Shown: positions 54,319 to 62,745, numbered from the stretch's first letter. The stretch: DNA of 64,000 nt from Metabacillus malikii (GCF_030813355.1 NZ_JAUSUD010000001.1:186001-250000); one strand, 5' to 3'. Numbers and translations: made by a program. Notes: a model not told the origin generated them from the sequence alone.

Positions 54319-55635
54319 TTGAAGAAAATCATCTCAAAAAGTATGGTCTTATTCCTTATCTTGTCTTTGGCGCTTTTTGGTTGTTCAAGTTCAGAATCTT
54401 CTTCATCTACATCAAGCGGAGACTCCGATAGCTTTACATATTGGTACCCGTGGGGTGGGGATTCTGAAAAATGGGATAAAGAACGAATCGCTGCATATGA
54501 AAAAGAGGAAGGAACGAAAATTAATGCAGTATACGTTCCAGACGGTATTACAAATGGGAAGTTGCTTTCTTCTATTTCTGGGGGGAACCCGCCGGATTTA
54601 GTATTAGGGGATGGAAATGATTATCAACTTGCATATAGCTTAGCGGCTCAAGGTGCATTAGAACCTCTTGATGAATATTTAGAAAAGGCAGGCTTTGATG
54701 AAGATAGTGTACTTGATGGTTTTCGAGATTTAATGAAGCAACCAGATGGAAAAACATATATCCTGCCACAAGATTCGAACGTTAATTTGCTGTACTACAA
54801 TGTAGAAATGTTTGAAGCGGCTGGATTAGACCCGGATAATCCTCCAAAAACAATTGAAGAACTAGATAAAGCTGCAGAAGCGTTAACAAAAATAAAGGAT
54901 GATGGAAGCTTTGAAACACTAGGTTTTATTCCTTGGATTGATGCTGGTGAAGATCCATATACGTGGCCATGGGCATTTGGTGCAACAATGTATGATACAG
55001 ACACAAAAAAAGTGAACTTGAATGAAGAACCAATGGTAGAAGCATTTAAATGGATGGACGGATATGCGCAGAAATATAATCCAGAAAAAATAAAGTCATT
55101 TACATCCGGATTTGGAGGAGCGTTTTCACCTGATCATCCATTTATGAATGGAAAAGTAGCAATGACGGTAAATGGAAACTGGTTCGCTAATGCGTTAAAG
55201 ATTTATTCACCGGATACGAAATATAAAGTGGCAGCAATTCCAAGTCCACCAGAGGGAAGAAAAGATGCAACGGTATTTGGAACGAATGTATTTTTTATTC
55301 CTAAAGGTGCAAAAAATCCTCAAGCTGCAGTTAACTTTGCACTATATGGAAACCAAGACAAAGTATTAGCGGATAACATAAATATTTGGCGCTCGATTTC
55401 AATTTGGAAGGAGAAATCTGATGCGATCAATTGGGATAACGATCACGTTTATGAAACCGTGTTAAAGGTAGCAGAATCAACAGAATCAGGGCATCCGGCC
55501 TTAACTGCTGTCGCGAGTGAGATGGGGGATGAAATAACAAGTATTCGTGATGCAGTTATCTATAATCACGAGGACCCTGTTCAATTGCTTCAGAAATCTC
55601 AGGATAAACTCCAAGAAACTCTTGATAATAAGTAA
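54319..55635 (+). CDS. Sugar ABC transporter, solute-binding lipoprotein
   Basis: Protein of about 438 residues from TTG 54319 (GGGGGAATTAG upstream). Lipoprotein signal: KKIISKSMVLFLILSLALFGC, with the lipobox ending at Cys about 22. A Ser-rich linker follows, then the type I extracellular solute-binding fold (FTYWYPWGGDSEKWDKE; ISGGNPPDLVLGDG; NPPKTIEELDKAAEAL). It binds a sugar outside the membrane. The sugar is unknown. A regulator site lies upstream. Confidence 0.9.
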   Translation: MKKIISKSMVLFLILSLALFGCSSSESSSSTSSGDSDSFTYWYPWGGDSEKWDKERIAAYEKEEGTKINAVYVPDGITNGKLLSSISGGNPPDLVLGDGNDYQLAYSLAAQGALEPLDEYLEKAGFDEDSVLDGFRDLMKQPDGKTYILPQDSNVNLLYYNVEMFEAAGLDPDNPPKTIEELDKAAEALTKIKDDGSFETLGFIPWIDAGEDPYTWPWAFGATMYDTDTKKVNLNEEPMVEAFKWMDGYAQKYNPEKIKSFTSGFGGAFSPDHPFMNGKVAMTVNGNWFANALKIYSPDTKYKVAAIPSPPEGRKDATVFGTNVFFIPKGAKNPQAAVNFALYGNQDKVLADNINIWRSISIWKEKSDAINWDNDHVYETVLKVAESTESGHPALTAVASEMGDEITSIRDAVIYNHEDPVQLLQKSQDKLQETLDNK

Positions 55636-55647
55636 GGTAAATGTTAG

Positions 55648-55680
55648 CCGGATTTTGTGTAGGCAAAGTCCGGATCCTTT
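55648..55680 (+). terminator. Intercistronic hairpin after the binding-protein gene
   Basis: CCGGATTTTG and CAAAGTCCGG pair with one mismatch around 6 bases, followed by ATCCTTTAAT. The T-tract is weak. It probably attenuates transcription or stabilises the upstream message, so binding protein is made in excess over the permeases. Confidence 0.6.
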
Positions 55681-55703
55681 AATAAGTTGAGGAGGGAGAT
55701 TTT

Positions 55704-56612
55704 ATGAAGATGGCACTCCCGGCATCGGAGCCGCACCAACAGCGTAAGTTGGTTCCTAATCAGGGTAAAACTAGGAGATTCGATAAATTAAATCGAAAAA
55801 TGAGTAAACTATTAGTCTATTTGATTTTACTATTATTCTCTTTAGTCTTTATTGTACCGTTTCTATGGCTTATCTCAGGCTCATTAAAAAGTAGTACGGA
55901 ATTGTTTGCAGACCCGCCTATTTGGATTCCAGAGGTTTTAAATTGGTCAAATTATAAAGAAGCTTTTTCGTCCTTCCCGTTTCTTTTATATTTAAAAAAT
56001 ACACTGATTGTTGTTGTTTTTTCATGTGTTGGAGCTGTGCTATCTAATGCTTTTATAGCTTATGGGTTTTCAAGAATTGAATGGAAATATCGCGATGCTG
56101 TATTTATTGTGGTTCTGGCGACTTTAATGCTACCATTTCAGGTCATTATGATTCCGTTATTTCTATTATTTAAAGATATTGGTTGGATAGGGACGTATTT
56201 ACCATTAATCGTGCCACATTTTTTTGGCAATGCTTTCTTTATCTTTTTGCTGAGACAGTTTTTTAAAGGCATCCCAAAAGAATTGTCAGAAGCTGCAAAA
56301 ATGGATGGGGCAAATGAATTTATTGTGTTTTGGAAGGTTATTTTACCGCTGTCTAAACCTATTTTAGCAACAGTTGTTATCTTTCAATTCATCGAAGCTT
56401 GGCGTGATTTCCTTGGTCCACTTATTTTCTTGAGTGATAATAGCCATTACACGCTTTCGCTAGGTGTGCAACAAATTATGTCTCAAAATGACCCGAGATG
56501 GGGCTTGTTGATGGCAATTGGGGTTGCGATGACATTGCCAATTATTATTATCTTTTTCTTCCTGCAGAGATATTTCATAGAAGGTATTACATTTACGGGT
56601 TCGAAAGGGTAA
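55704..56612 (+). CDS. Sugar ABC transporter permease, MalG type
   Basis: Protein of 302 residues with six helices. The MalG-type start VPFLWLISGSLKS, and the EAA loop ELSEAAKMDGANEFIVFWKVILP (by region 191-213) contacting the ATPase, are clear. It ends with ITFTGSKG, typical of MalG proteins. GAGGAGGGAG precedes the ATG. It comes before the MalF-type gene, the reverse of the usual order. Confidence 0.9.
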   Translation: MKMALPASEPHQQRKLVPNQGKTRRFDKLNRKMSKLLVYLILLLFSLVFIVPFLWLISGSLKSSTELFADPPIWIPEVLNWSNYKEAFSSFPFLLYLKNTLIVVVFSCVGAVLSNAFIAYGFSRIEWKYRDAVFIVVLATLMLPFQVIMIPLFLLFKDIGWIGTYLPLIVPHFFGNAFFIFLLRQFFKGIPKELSEAAKMDGANEFIVFWKVILPLSKPILATVVIFQFIEAWRDFLGPLIFLSDNSHYTLSLGVQQIMSQNDPRWGLLMAIGVAMTLPIIIIFFFLQRYFIEGITFTGSKG

Positions 56613-56667
56613 AGATGACAATGAACCAACACCTTTTCCTTATTATTAAAACAGGGGTGCTCATTTT

Positions 56668-57546
56668 ATGAATATACAAAGAAGGAATTTGAGAAATGGT
56701 CTCCTTTTCATTTCTCCGTGGATTATCGGGTTTCTTTGTTTTACAGCCTATCCAATGTTTAGTTCACTTTACTATTCAATGACAGAGTACAATTTAATTG
56801 CTGATCCAGTTTTTGTGGGTTTGGAAAACTATAACCAGCTTCTGTTTAAAGATGACTTATTTTTCAAAGTTCTCGGCAACACCTTATATATGATTTTTGT
56901 AGGTTTAACAATGACAACGATTGTCACAATCTTTATTGCAATTCTATTAAATACGAAGAATATTAAAGCGATTTCTTTCTTTAGGGTTGTCTTCTTTATT
57001 CCAACATTAGTGCCTTTTGTTGTCCTTGCAATTTTATGGATATGGGTATTACAACCTGATTCAGGTGTTGTGAACTCATTGTTAGGAATGATTGGAATTG
57101 AAGGGCCTGGATGGTTTTCGAGTCCTAGTTGGGCAAAGCCTGGCTTTATCATGATGTCAATTTGGATGTCAGGAAATATGATTTTAATTTATTTAGCGGC
57201 TTTAGGTGATATCCCTAAATCGTTATATGAGGCAGCTTCAATTGATGGTGCAAATGTATTTCAAAAGGTCTTTCATATCACATTACCGGGGTTAAGACCT
57301 GCAATTCTCTTTAATTCAATTACCGGTATGATTGGTGTTTTTCAATCATTCGCAGAGGCGTTTATCATTACAGATGGTGGTCCAGATAATTCGACCTTGT
57401 TCTATTCATTATATCTCTATCGAAATGCCTTTCAGTATTTCAATATGGGGTATGCTTCTGCACAAGCATGGATTCTTTTAATAATTGCTTTACTGATGAC
57501 AATGACCTTTTTCAAATTGTCCAAAAAATGGGGATTCGATGACTAA
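56668..57546 (+). CDS. Sugar ABC transporter permease, MalF/UgpA type
   Basis: Protein of 292 residues with six helices: GLLFISPWIIGFLCFTAYPM, then VFFIPTLVPFVV, and the EAA loop LYEAASIDGANVFQKVFHITLP (by region 188-209). It pairs with the upstream MalG-type permease. No ATPase gene is present in the locus, so a shared MsmX/MalK-type ATPase is likely to be used. Confidence 0.9.
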   Translation: MNIQRRNLRNGLLFISPWIIGFLCFTAYPMFSSLYYSMTEYNLIADPVFVGLENYNQLLFKDDLFFKVLGNTLYMIFVGLTMTTIVTIFIAILLNTKNIKAISFFRVVFFIPTLVPFVVLAILWIWVLQPDSGVVNSLLGMIGIEGPGWFSSPSWAKPGFIMMSIWMSGNMILIYLAALGDIPKSLYEAASIDGANVFQKVFHITLPGLRPAILFNSITGMIGVFQSFAEAFIITDGGPDNSTLFYSLYLYRNAFQYFNMGYASAQAWILLIIALLMTMTFFKLSKKWGFDD

Positions 57547-57630
57547 TTTTTTTACTACTAATAGTGTGTATGGCAATGGATTATCCATTGTTAATATAAA
57601 TCATCTTATATACAAAGGAGAGAGTATTCA

Positions 57631-58104
57631 ATGACAAATAAAACTCAAGAAAATAATGGTGTGTTAGGTACAAATGTAATCGCGCAAATTGGTATTTTAG
57701 TTCATGATATTGAAACCGTTTCACAAAGCTATGCAGAATTTTTTGGTGTTGAAAAGCCACAGTGGAGTTGGACTGATCCAATCGATGTTGCCCAAACAGA
57801 ATTTGAAGGTGCACCTTCTGAGGCACGTTCCAAGTTAGCCTTTTTCGATATGGGGTCACTGCAATTGGAGTTAATCGAACCTGATGAACATCCTAGTACA
57901 TGGAGAAATCACCTCAATGAACATGGGGAAGGGCCACACCATATCGCATTTATCATTAATGGTATGAAAGAGAAAGTAACATTAATGGAAGGGAAAAATA
58001 TGCCTCTAGTTCAAAAAGGTGAATATACAGGTGGACGCTATGCTTATATGGATACGTTTAAAGATTTGAAAATTATGCTCGAGCTACTTGAAAACGATAA
58101 ATAG
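57631..58104 (+). CDS. VOC-family (glyoxalase-fold) protein, copy 1
   Basis: Protein of 157 residues, start ATG after AAAGGAGAG. It has the paired beta-alpha-beta-beta-beta modules: AQIGILVHDIETVSQSYAEFFG and GEGPHHIAFIINGMKEK, close to methylmalonyl-CoA epimerase and lactoylglutathione-lyase types. Probable metal ligands are the His in GILVHDI or HHIAF and the late Glu of MLELLEN. The next gene is a paralogue. Confidence 0.85.
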   Translation: MTNKTQENNGVLGTNVIAQIGILVHDIETVSQSYAEFFGVEKPQWSWTDPIDVAQTEFEGAPSEARSKLAFFDMGSLQLELIEPDEHPSTWRNHLNEHGEGPHHIAFIINGMKEKVTLMEGKNMPLVQKGEYTGGRYAYMDTFKDLKIMLELLENDK

Positions 58105-58116
58105 GGGGAGTTGCTT

Positions 58117-58590
58117 TTGAACAAAATTGATAATCCTCATCTAGTTAAATTAGGCTTAGTTGTTGATGATATTGAAGCAACGGCCAAACACTTTTCACGA
58201 TTATTTGGAATTGAAATGCCGAAAATTATTATGCCAGCAGAAGAGTATAGCCCTGATCCAACGGGGGCTACTTATACAGTGTTTCGTGGTGAGCATGTTC
58301 CGGCACGAGTCAAGCTAGCGAATTTGCAAATGGGGGCAGTTACGGTTGAACTGTTAGAACCAGTTGATGACAAAAGCCCTTACGCAGAATTTAAACAAAA
58401 GCATGGTCAAGGGGTACAATTTATTACGTTTACAGTTGGTGGCTTTGAAGAAAACATTTCATTTGTTGAAAATCAAGGTATACCACTCGTACATAAAGGT
58501 GAATACGGGTCTGGACGTTATTGTTTTATGGATTCTGTTCAGCAATTAGGTGTCATGCTAGGTTTACAAGAATTAGGTCCGAAAAAATGA
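58117..58590 (+). CDS. VOC-family (glyoxalase-fold) protein, copy 2
   Basis: Protein of 157 residues. TTG 58117 is preferred because GGGGGAG lies 6 bases upstream; TTG 58111 would touch it. It is paralogous to the preceding gene: KLGLVVDDIEATAKHFSRLFG, VTVELLEP, and GQGVQFITFTVGG, with VQFITF replacing HHIAF, so the His metal ligand is missing. LVHKGEYGSGRY matches LVQKGEYTGGRY of copy 1. A tandem duplication with one member lacking a canonical ligand suggests a heteromer or diverged function. Confidence 0.84.
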   Translation: MNKIDNPHLVKLGLVVDDIEATAKHFSRLFGIEMPKIIMPAEEYSPDPTGATYTVFRGEHVPARVKLANLQMGAVTVELLEPVDDKSPYAEFKQKHGQGVQFITFTVGGFEENISFVENQGIPLVHKGEYGSGRYCFMDSVQQLGVMLGLQELGPKK

Positions 58591-58602
58591 TAGGAGGTTT
58601 AT

Positions 58603-59304
58603 ATGAAAGTACTTATCACAGGGGCAAATCGTGGTTTAGGTCTTGAATTAACTAGAGAAGCGGTGAAAAGAGGGCATAGCGTGTATGCAGGTGTTCGAAA
58701 TCTAGAGTATCGTGTGGAGCAATTACAACAATTACAATCGGACGCACAAAGTCAGGTTTCTATTATACAACTAGATGTTGCTGAGGAAGCAACATGTCAG
58801 CAGGCTGCTTCAAAATTAGCTAGAGAAAATATGAAGCTAGATGCAATCATTAATAATGCAGGAATCTTAACTGAACGCTCTAAAACGATTGAAGAATTAG
58901 ACATTGCACAGGTTGAGCGAACATTTCAGATTAACCTTTTTGGACCGATGCGGGTTATAAAACATTTTTTACCGTTAGTAAATAAAGGACCTGATGCAAC
59001 AATTATTAACATTTCATCAGAAGCAGGAAGCTTTCAAAATGCGTATGGCGGGGATTACCCTTATGCATTGTCTAAAAGCGGATTAAACATGTTCTCTGAG
59101 CAATTAAGAAAATATTTAGCAGATAAAGAGGTTTCTGTCTATGCGGTTCATCCTGGCTGGATTAAAACAGATATGGGTGGTGAGCATGCTCCAGGTACAC
59201 CAGAGGAGTCTGCACGCGGTATCATGGATATAATTGAGAAAAAACAAACTATTAATCATTCATCTTCTTTTATTAATAGTAGAGGAGAAGCAATGCCATT
59301 GTAG
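58603..59304 (+). CDS. Short-chain dehydrogenase/reductase
   Basis: Protein of 233 residues with the cofactor motif TGANRGLGLEL (about 6-16), the NNAGI motif (INNAGIL), catalytic Ser in INISSEAGS and YxxxK in YPYALSKSG. ATAGGAGG lies before the ATG. It reduces or oxidises a hydroxy group using NAD(P)H; the substrate presumably is the compound imported by the neighbouring transporter (inference). Confidence 0.9.
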   Translation: MKVLITGANRGLGLELTREAVKRGHSVYAGVRNLEYRVEQLQQLQSDAQSQVSIIQLDVAEEATCQQAASKLARENMKLDAIINNAGILTERSKTIEELDIAQVERTFQINLFGPMRVIKHFLPLVNKGPDATIINISSEAGSFQNAYGGDYPYALSKSGLNMFSEQLRKYLADKEVSVYAVHPGWIKTDMGGEHAPGTPEESARGIMDIIEKKQTINHSSSFINSRGEAMPL

Positions 59305-59384
59305 TTCACTGTCCGATAATGGAATGTAATAATTAGTAAAGTGTGAGAGATTCTATCCGTTAAGTTTTTTAAGGAGGGGTGAAC

Positions 59385-60032
59385 ATGAAAAGAATTATTG
59401 CCGTTTTAGGTGATTATTATCATCCGAAAGAAAGGATAGTAGATTCGTTACATCATGCTGTTAAATTTATCAGTGAGCTGGAGGACATTGATCTAGTAGA
59501 AATCCAACTAGAACAACTATGCTCCGAATTGGGGAAAAAGCCTGATGCAGTGATTTTGTTTAAAGAAAATCGGATCAATCCTACTGATGAAAAAGTCGAT
59601 ACGTGGATGACAGAGGAGATTGGAACTGCGATTACTGAATATGTTAATCAAGGTGGCGGGTGGCTAGGCTGGCATTCGGGGCTTGCTTCGTATCCACCTG
59701 ATAGCAACTATATTAAACTGTTAAAGGGTCACTTTGAATACCATCCAGAGCTTCATCAACAAGTGAAATATACGAGTGTAGATGGTAATGATAGCTTTGG
59801 AGCAGTTGCTTTTGACATATTAGATGAGCATTATTTTGTAAATGTAAATGAAGCGGAAACGAACATCTTCTTAACATCACAATCTGAAGATGGGCATTCT
59901 GTTGCAGGTTGGTCACATTCTTTTGGGAATGGCAGGGTATCCTGTTTAACTCCAGCGCATAATAAAGAGGGGTTAGAGAACGGGGAATTTATTAAACTTC
60001 TTGCAAAGACAATAAAGTGGGTTTGTGACTAA
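59385..60032 (+). CDS. ThuA-like (trehalose utilisation) domain protein
   Basis: Protein of 215 residues from ATG 59385 (AGGAGGGG upstream). It has the ThuA/class I glutaminase-like fold: IIAVLGDYYHP near 3-13, VNQGGGWLGWHSGLA near 90, FEYHPE, and AGWSHSFGNGRV. Rhizobial ThuA is linked to disaccharide catabolism via 3-keto sugars. Together with the SDR this suggests oxidation of a sugar or polyol. Confidence 0.85.
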   Translation: MKRIIAVLGDYYHPKERIVDSLHHAVKFISELEDIDLVEIQLEQLCSELGKKPDAVILFKENRINPTDEKVDTWMTEEIGTAITEYVNQGGGWLGWHSGLASYPPDSNYIKLLKGHFEYHPELHQQVKYTSVDGNDSFGAVAFDILDEHYFVNVNEAETNIFLTSQSEDGHSVAGWSHSFGNGRVSCLTPAHNKEGLENGEFIKLLAKTIKWVCD

Positions 60033-60047
60033 TAGATTAAAAATAGT

Positions 60048-60106
60048 AAAAACATCATCCTTACTTATGGAGAATTTTTTCTCCGAAATGAGGATGATGT
60101 TTTTTA
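60048..60106. terminator. Terminator between convergent genes
   Basis: AAAACATCATCCT and AGGATGATGTTTT form a 13-bp stem, with an inner hairpin AGAA/TTCT (GGAGAATTTTTTCTCC), followed by TTTTTATTATTT. Confidence 0.85.
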
Positions 60107-60127
60107 TTATTTACTATCTAGGTTATC

Positions 60128-61228
60128 TTAACCCCATATTTCTTTTGAAATATCAACAATATACTTTAACTTCGCCCATTGCTCATCTTCAGTTAAAATA
60201 TTACCGTGATGTGTTGATGCGAAACCACATTGTGGGCTGAGACATAATTGCTCTAATGGGACATATTTTGTTGCTTCTTCAACACGTGCTTTAATCGTTT
60301 CTTTGTCCTCTAATTTACCGTGTTTTGAAGTGAATAAACCTAGAACAACTTGTGGTCCACCGTTAGGTATGTGCTGTAACGGTTCGAAATCTCCTGAACG
60401 GTCATCATCATATTCTAGGAAAAATCCAGTTACTTTTTCTTTAGCAAATAGTGTTGGCGCAATTTTCGCATAGCTGCCTTCGAAAGCCCATGTAGAACGG
60501 TAATTTCCTCGACATAAGTGTGTTGTAATCACTAAATCTTCAGGCTTATCTTCTAATACACCATTGATTACACGTAATGCTAGTTCAATCAATTGTTCGC
60601 GGGAATAACCGCTATCGTTGAACGGAATTTCTGGTGCATTCAGACCTGCAATATAAACATCATCTAGTTGTAAATAACGACAGCCAGCATCATAGAAAGC
60701 TTTCACTGCATCGCGATATGTTTGGATAACGTCATTTGTGTACTCTTCAATGTCAGGATAGATTTCAAGGTTACGTATCCCTGCATTAAATAATTGATTT
60801 GGACTAGGAATCGTTTGTTTCGCAACAGCGCGGTCACCAACGATTTCTTTAAACTCGATAAAGTCTTTTATATGAGGGTGATTTTGATTAAAGGAGATTT
60901 TCCCGATGACACGCACATCGTATCTTTCCGTTTCCTCACCATTAAATTTAAAGCCGTGGCCTGGTACATAACCTTCAACACCATTTAAATGTTCTAAGAA
61001 ATCGGTGTGCCAAAATCTACGACGAAATTCTCCGTCTGTCACAGCTTGTAGACCAACTTCAATTTGTTTGTCGACAATTTTTTTGATTTCTTCTGTTTCG
61101 ATTGCATGTAATGTTTCTGCAGTAATGTTTCCTTCTTGAAAATCTTTGCGGGCACTATGTATTCTTTCTGGTCGCAATAGGCTTCCTACATGGTCTGCTT
61201 TGAAAGGTGCTTGTACGTTTTGTGTCAT
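60128..61228 (-). CDS. yxjG: Cobalamin-independent methionine synthase-like protein, YxjG type
   Basis: Protein of 366 residues, corresponding to the C-terminal catalytic half of MetE: DHVGSLLRPERI, TDGEFRRRFWHTDF, YLQLDDVYIA, THLCRGN with the zinc-ligand His-x-Cys pattern, and LCLSPQCGFAST with the last Cys. It transfers a methyl group to homocysteine or a related thiol. The S-box riboswitch upstream places it in methionine or sulfur metabolism. This half-length form resembles YxjG/YxjH of B. subtilis. Confidence 0.9.
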   Translation of the reverse strand: MTQNVQAPFKADHVGSLLRPERIHSARKDFQEGNITAETLHAIETEEIKKIVDKQIEVGLQAVTDGEFRRRFWHTDFLEHLNGVEGYVPGHGFKFNGEETERYDVRVIGKISFNQNHPHIKDFIEFKEIVGDRAVAKQTIPSPNQLFNAGIRNLEIYPDIEEYTNDVIQTYRDAVKAFYDAGCRYLQLDDVYIAGLNAPEIPFNDSGYSREQLIELALRVINGVLEDKPEDLVITTHLCRGNYRSTWAFEGSYAKIAPTLFAKEKVTGFFLEYDDDRSGDFEPLQHIPNGGPQVVLGLFTSKHGKLEDKETIKARVEEATKYVPLEQLCLSPQCGFASTHHGNILTEDEQWAKLKYIVDISKEIWG

Positions 61229-61279
61229 AATGTTTTCCTCTCCTAGATGTGTATTTTTCTATCTATTAAGCTTGGATCT

Positions 61280-61310
61280 AAAAACCCTCTTCCTGTTAAT
61301 AAGAAGAGGG
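61280..61310 (-). terminator. Riboswitch-controlled terminator in the yxjG leader
   Basis: On the minus strand CCCTCTTC and GAAGAGGG form an 8-bp stem with a 10-base loop, followed by TTTTTAG. It lies between the S-box and the coding region, as expected for an OFF switch. Confidence 0.85.
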
Positions 61311-61326
61311 GTAGATAGTAAATGAA

Positions 61327-61434
61327 TCTTCTCCTCTTATCTATTAGCAAGTTTGCTACTGGAATTGGCACAGTACGAAATCGTCCGCTGCCGAGGAGTC
61401 ATTGGGCCAGTCCCTCTTCCTCTCTTGATAAGAA
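61327..61434 (-). ncRNA. SAM-I (S-box) riboswitch
   Basis: Minus-strand elements in order: CTTATCAAGAGAGG, GGAGGGACTGGCCCAATGA, CGGCAGC, GTGCCAATTCCAG, and the closing ATAAG-type P1 strand (GATAAGAGGAG). The core region between GGCCC and CGGCA reads AATGACTCCT where most S-boxes have GATGAAACCC. The overall architecture is intact. SAM binding should terminate yxjG transcription. Confidence 0.88.
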
Positions 61435-61473
61435 AATGTCGAAATATGAAATTATACTTTTCACAATATACCT

Positions 61474-61499
61474 AATCTTTAAAATTGTCAAGGAAGGGG
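61474..61499 (-). promoter_or_regulatory. Possible yxjG promoter
   Basis: On the minus strand TTGACA is followed, after 15-17 bases, by TATATT or TATTGT, about 40 bases before the S-box. The spacing of the better -10 is shorter than ideal. Confidence 0.5.
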
Positions 61500-61508
61500 A
61501 AAGCACAG

Positions 61509-61550
61509 GGACGGTTCTTCTGCTTCCTTTTGGAAGCAGAAGAACCGTCC
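61509..61550. repeat. Hairpin repeat, GAACCGTCC family, copy 2
   Basis: A perfect 19-bp inverted repeat (61509-61527 and 61532-61550; GGACGGTTCTTCTGCTTCC) with a TTTT loop. Confidence 0.9.
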
Positions 61551-61554
61551 GAGG

Positions 61555-61822
61555 CCACTGAAAAAGTCTTGTTAATAGAAAAAAGAATCGATTTTACAAA
61601 GTTGACGTTCACTTTGATTTCCGCTACAGTACTCGCTTTCCGCGGGGTGGGTGCTGAGCCTCCTCAGCGCAAACGCCTGCGGGGTCTCAGCTCTCCCACG
61701 CATCCCGCAGGAGTCTCGCACTTCCGCTCCAATCAAACTATACGTAGGATAAGCCGCATTATATGTACAATAAATTGCTTGAAAGTAGATACTTATCAGA
61801 AATCAGTATACTTTTTCAGTGG
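61555..61822. mobile_element. MITE-like element, 268 bp, with a GC-rich Bacillus repeat core
   Basis: CCACTGAAAAAGT (61555-61567) and its exact complement ACTTTTTCAGTGG (61810-61822) form 13-bp terminal inverted repeats. Such ends recall Bacillus IS1182-type elements (from memory). There is no transposase inside. The middle (about 61615-61740) is a GC-rich palindromic sequence (GCTTTCCGCGGGG; CCTGCGGGGTCTCAGC) that I recall as a dispersed Bacillus repeat. A target-site duplication is not obvious. Confidence 0.6.
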
Positions 61823-61826
61823 TTTC

Positions 61827-61845
61827 GAACCGTCCCCGCGCTTCC
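61827..61845. repeat. Partial GAACCGTCC-family copy 3
   Basis: GAACCGTCCCCGCGCTTCC matches the right part of copy 1 and lies directly beyond the right end of the MITE-like element. Confidence 0.7.
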
Positions 61846-62048
61846 ATAAAAAAAAGATAGTCAATATTTAAAAGAGGGAGTAAAATATTTTCATGCGATA
61901 TGCTAGTTTGCTCTATTATCTGTTTTATTGAAGGGGGAAGGGACAACTAAATAGTGTTCAAATAGTGATTTAAAAATAGATTTGCTGATTTAAAAATGTT
62001 CTATTTTAAAAGAATTAGAAATATACAGTGAAGGTCGAGGAAATCACG

Positions 62049-62687
62049 ATGGAAACAAGAGAATTAGCTTTAAAAGAACAAACAATTTTTAATCACTTAG
62101 GTAATAAAATTAAAACAGATGATAGAGAGATTCACATTATTGCGAAATTCGACGAACCATTAATTGTAATATTAGGAAATGTGTTAAGTAACGAAGAGTG
62201 TGATGAACTGATTCAATTGTCAAAAGATAAACTAAAACGGTCTAAAGTAGGAAATAGCCGTGATGTTCATGAACTAAGAACGAGCAGCAGTATGTTTTTT
62301 GATGATGGACATCATGAATTAGTTGAAAGAATTGATAAGCGTCTAGCTCAAATCATGAATATACCTGTAGAGCATAGTGAAGGATTACAAGTGCTGCATT
62401 ATGAGGTGGGACAAGAGTTTAAAGCACACCATGATTATTTTGTAGCAGCAGAAAATACGAGAATCAGCACTATAGTTATGTATTTAAGTGATGTTGAGCA
62501 CGGTGGAGAAACATATTTCCCTAAATTAAATTTAACAATTTCTCCACAAAAGGGAATGGCTGTTTACTTCGAATATTTCTATAATGATAAAACAATAAAT
62601 GAGTTAACACTACATGGTGGTGCACCTGTCATCGTTGGCGATAAATGGGCTGCAACACAATGGATGAGAAGGAAAGCGGTACGGTAA
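62049..62687 (+). CDS. Prolyl 4-hydroxylase-like 2-oxoglutarate/Fe(II) oxygenase
   Basis: Protein of about 212 residues from ATG 62049 (GTCGAGGAAAT upstream); an in-frame start codon 21 bases earlier lacks a good ribosome site. The double-stranded beta-helix core has HYEVGQEFKAHHDYF (HxD iron ligands, about 120), VMYLSDVEHGGETYFP, and the distal LHGGAPVIVGDKWAATQWMR with the third His and the 2-oxoglutarate-binding Lys. It is closely similar to the Bacillus anthracis P4H as I remember it. It may hydroxylate collagen-like or EF-Tu-like proteins. Confidence 0.9.
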   Translation: METRELALKEQTIFNHLGNKIKTDDREIHIIAKFDEPLIVILGNVLSNEECDELIQLSKDKLKRSKVGNSRDVHELRTSSSMFFDDGHHELVERIDKRLAQIMNIPVEHSEGLQVLHYEVGQEFKAHHDYFVAAENTRISTIVMYLSDVEHGGETYFPKLNLTISPQKGMAVYFEYFYNDKTINELTLHGGAPVIVGDKWAATQWMRRKAVR

Positions 62688-62695
62688 GGAGCACA

Positions 62696-62745
62696 GGGGC
62701 GGTTCTTTTGCTTCATTTGGAAGCAGAAGAACCGTCCCCTTGCTT
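62696..62745. repeat. Hairpin repeat, GAACCGTCC family, copy 4
   Basis: GGGGCGGTTCTTTTGCTTC and GAAGCAGAAGAACCGTCCCC form a near-perfect stem, followed by TTGCTTC. It sits just after the oxygenase stop and could end its transcript. Confidence 0.85.

Noticed and set aside
61322-61871. Open frames of 79 and 128 residues across the S-box and MITE-like region
   Set aside because: They run through a riboswitch, hairpin repeats and the GC-rich repeat; no ribosome site or protein-like composition.
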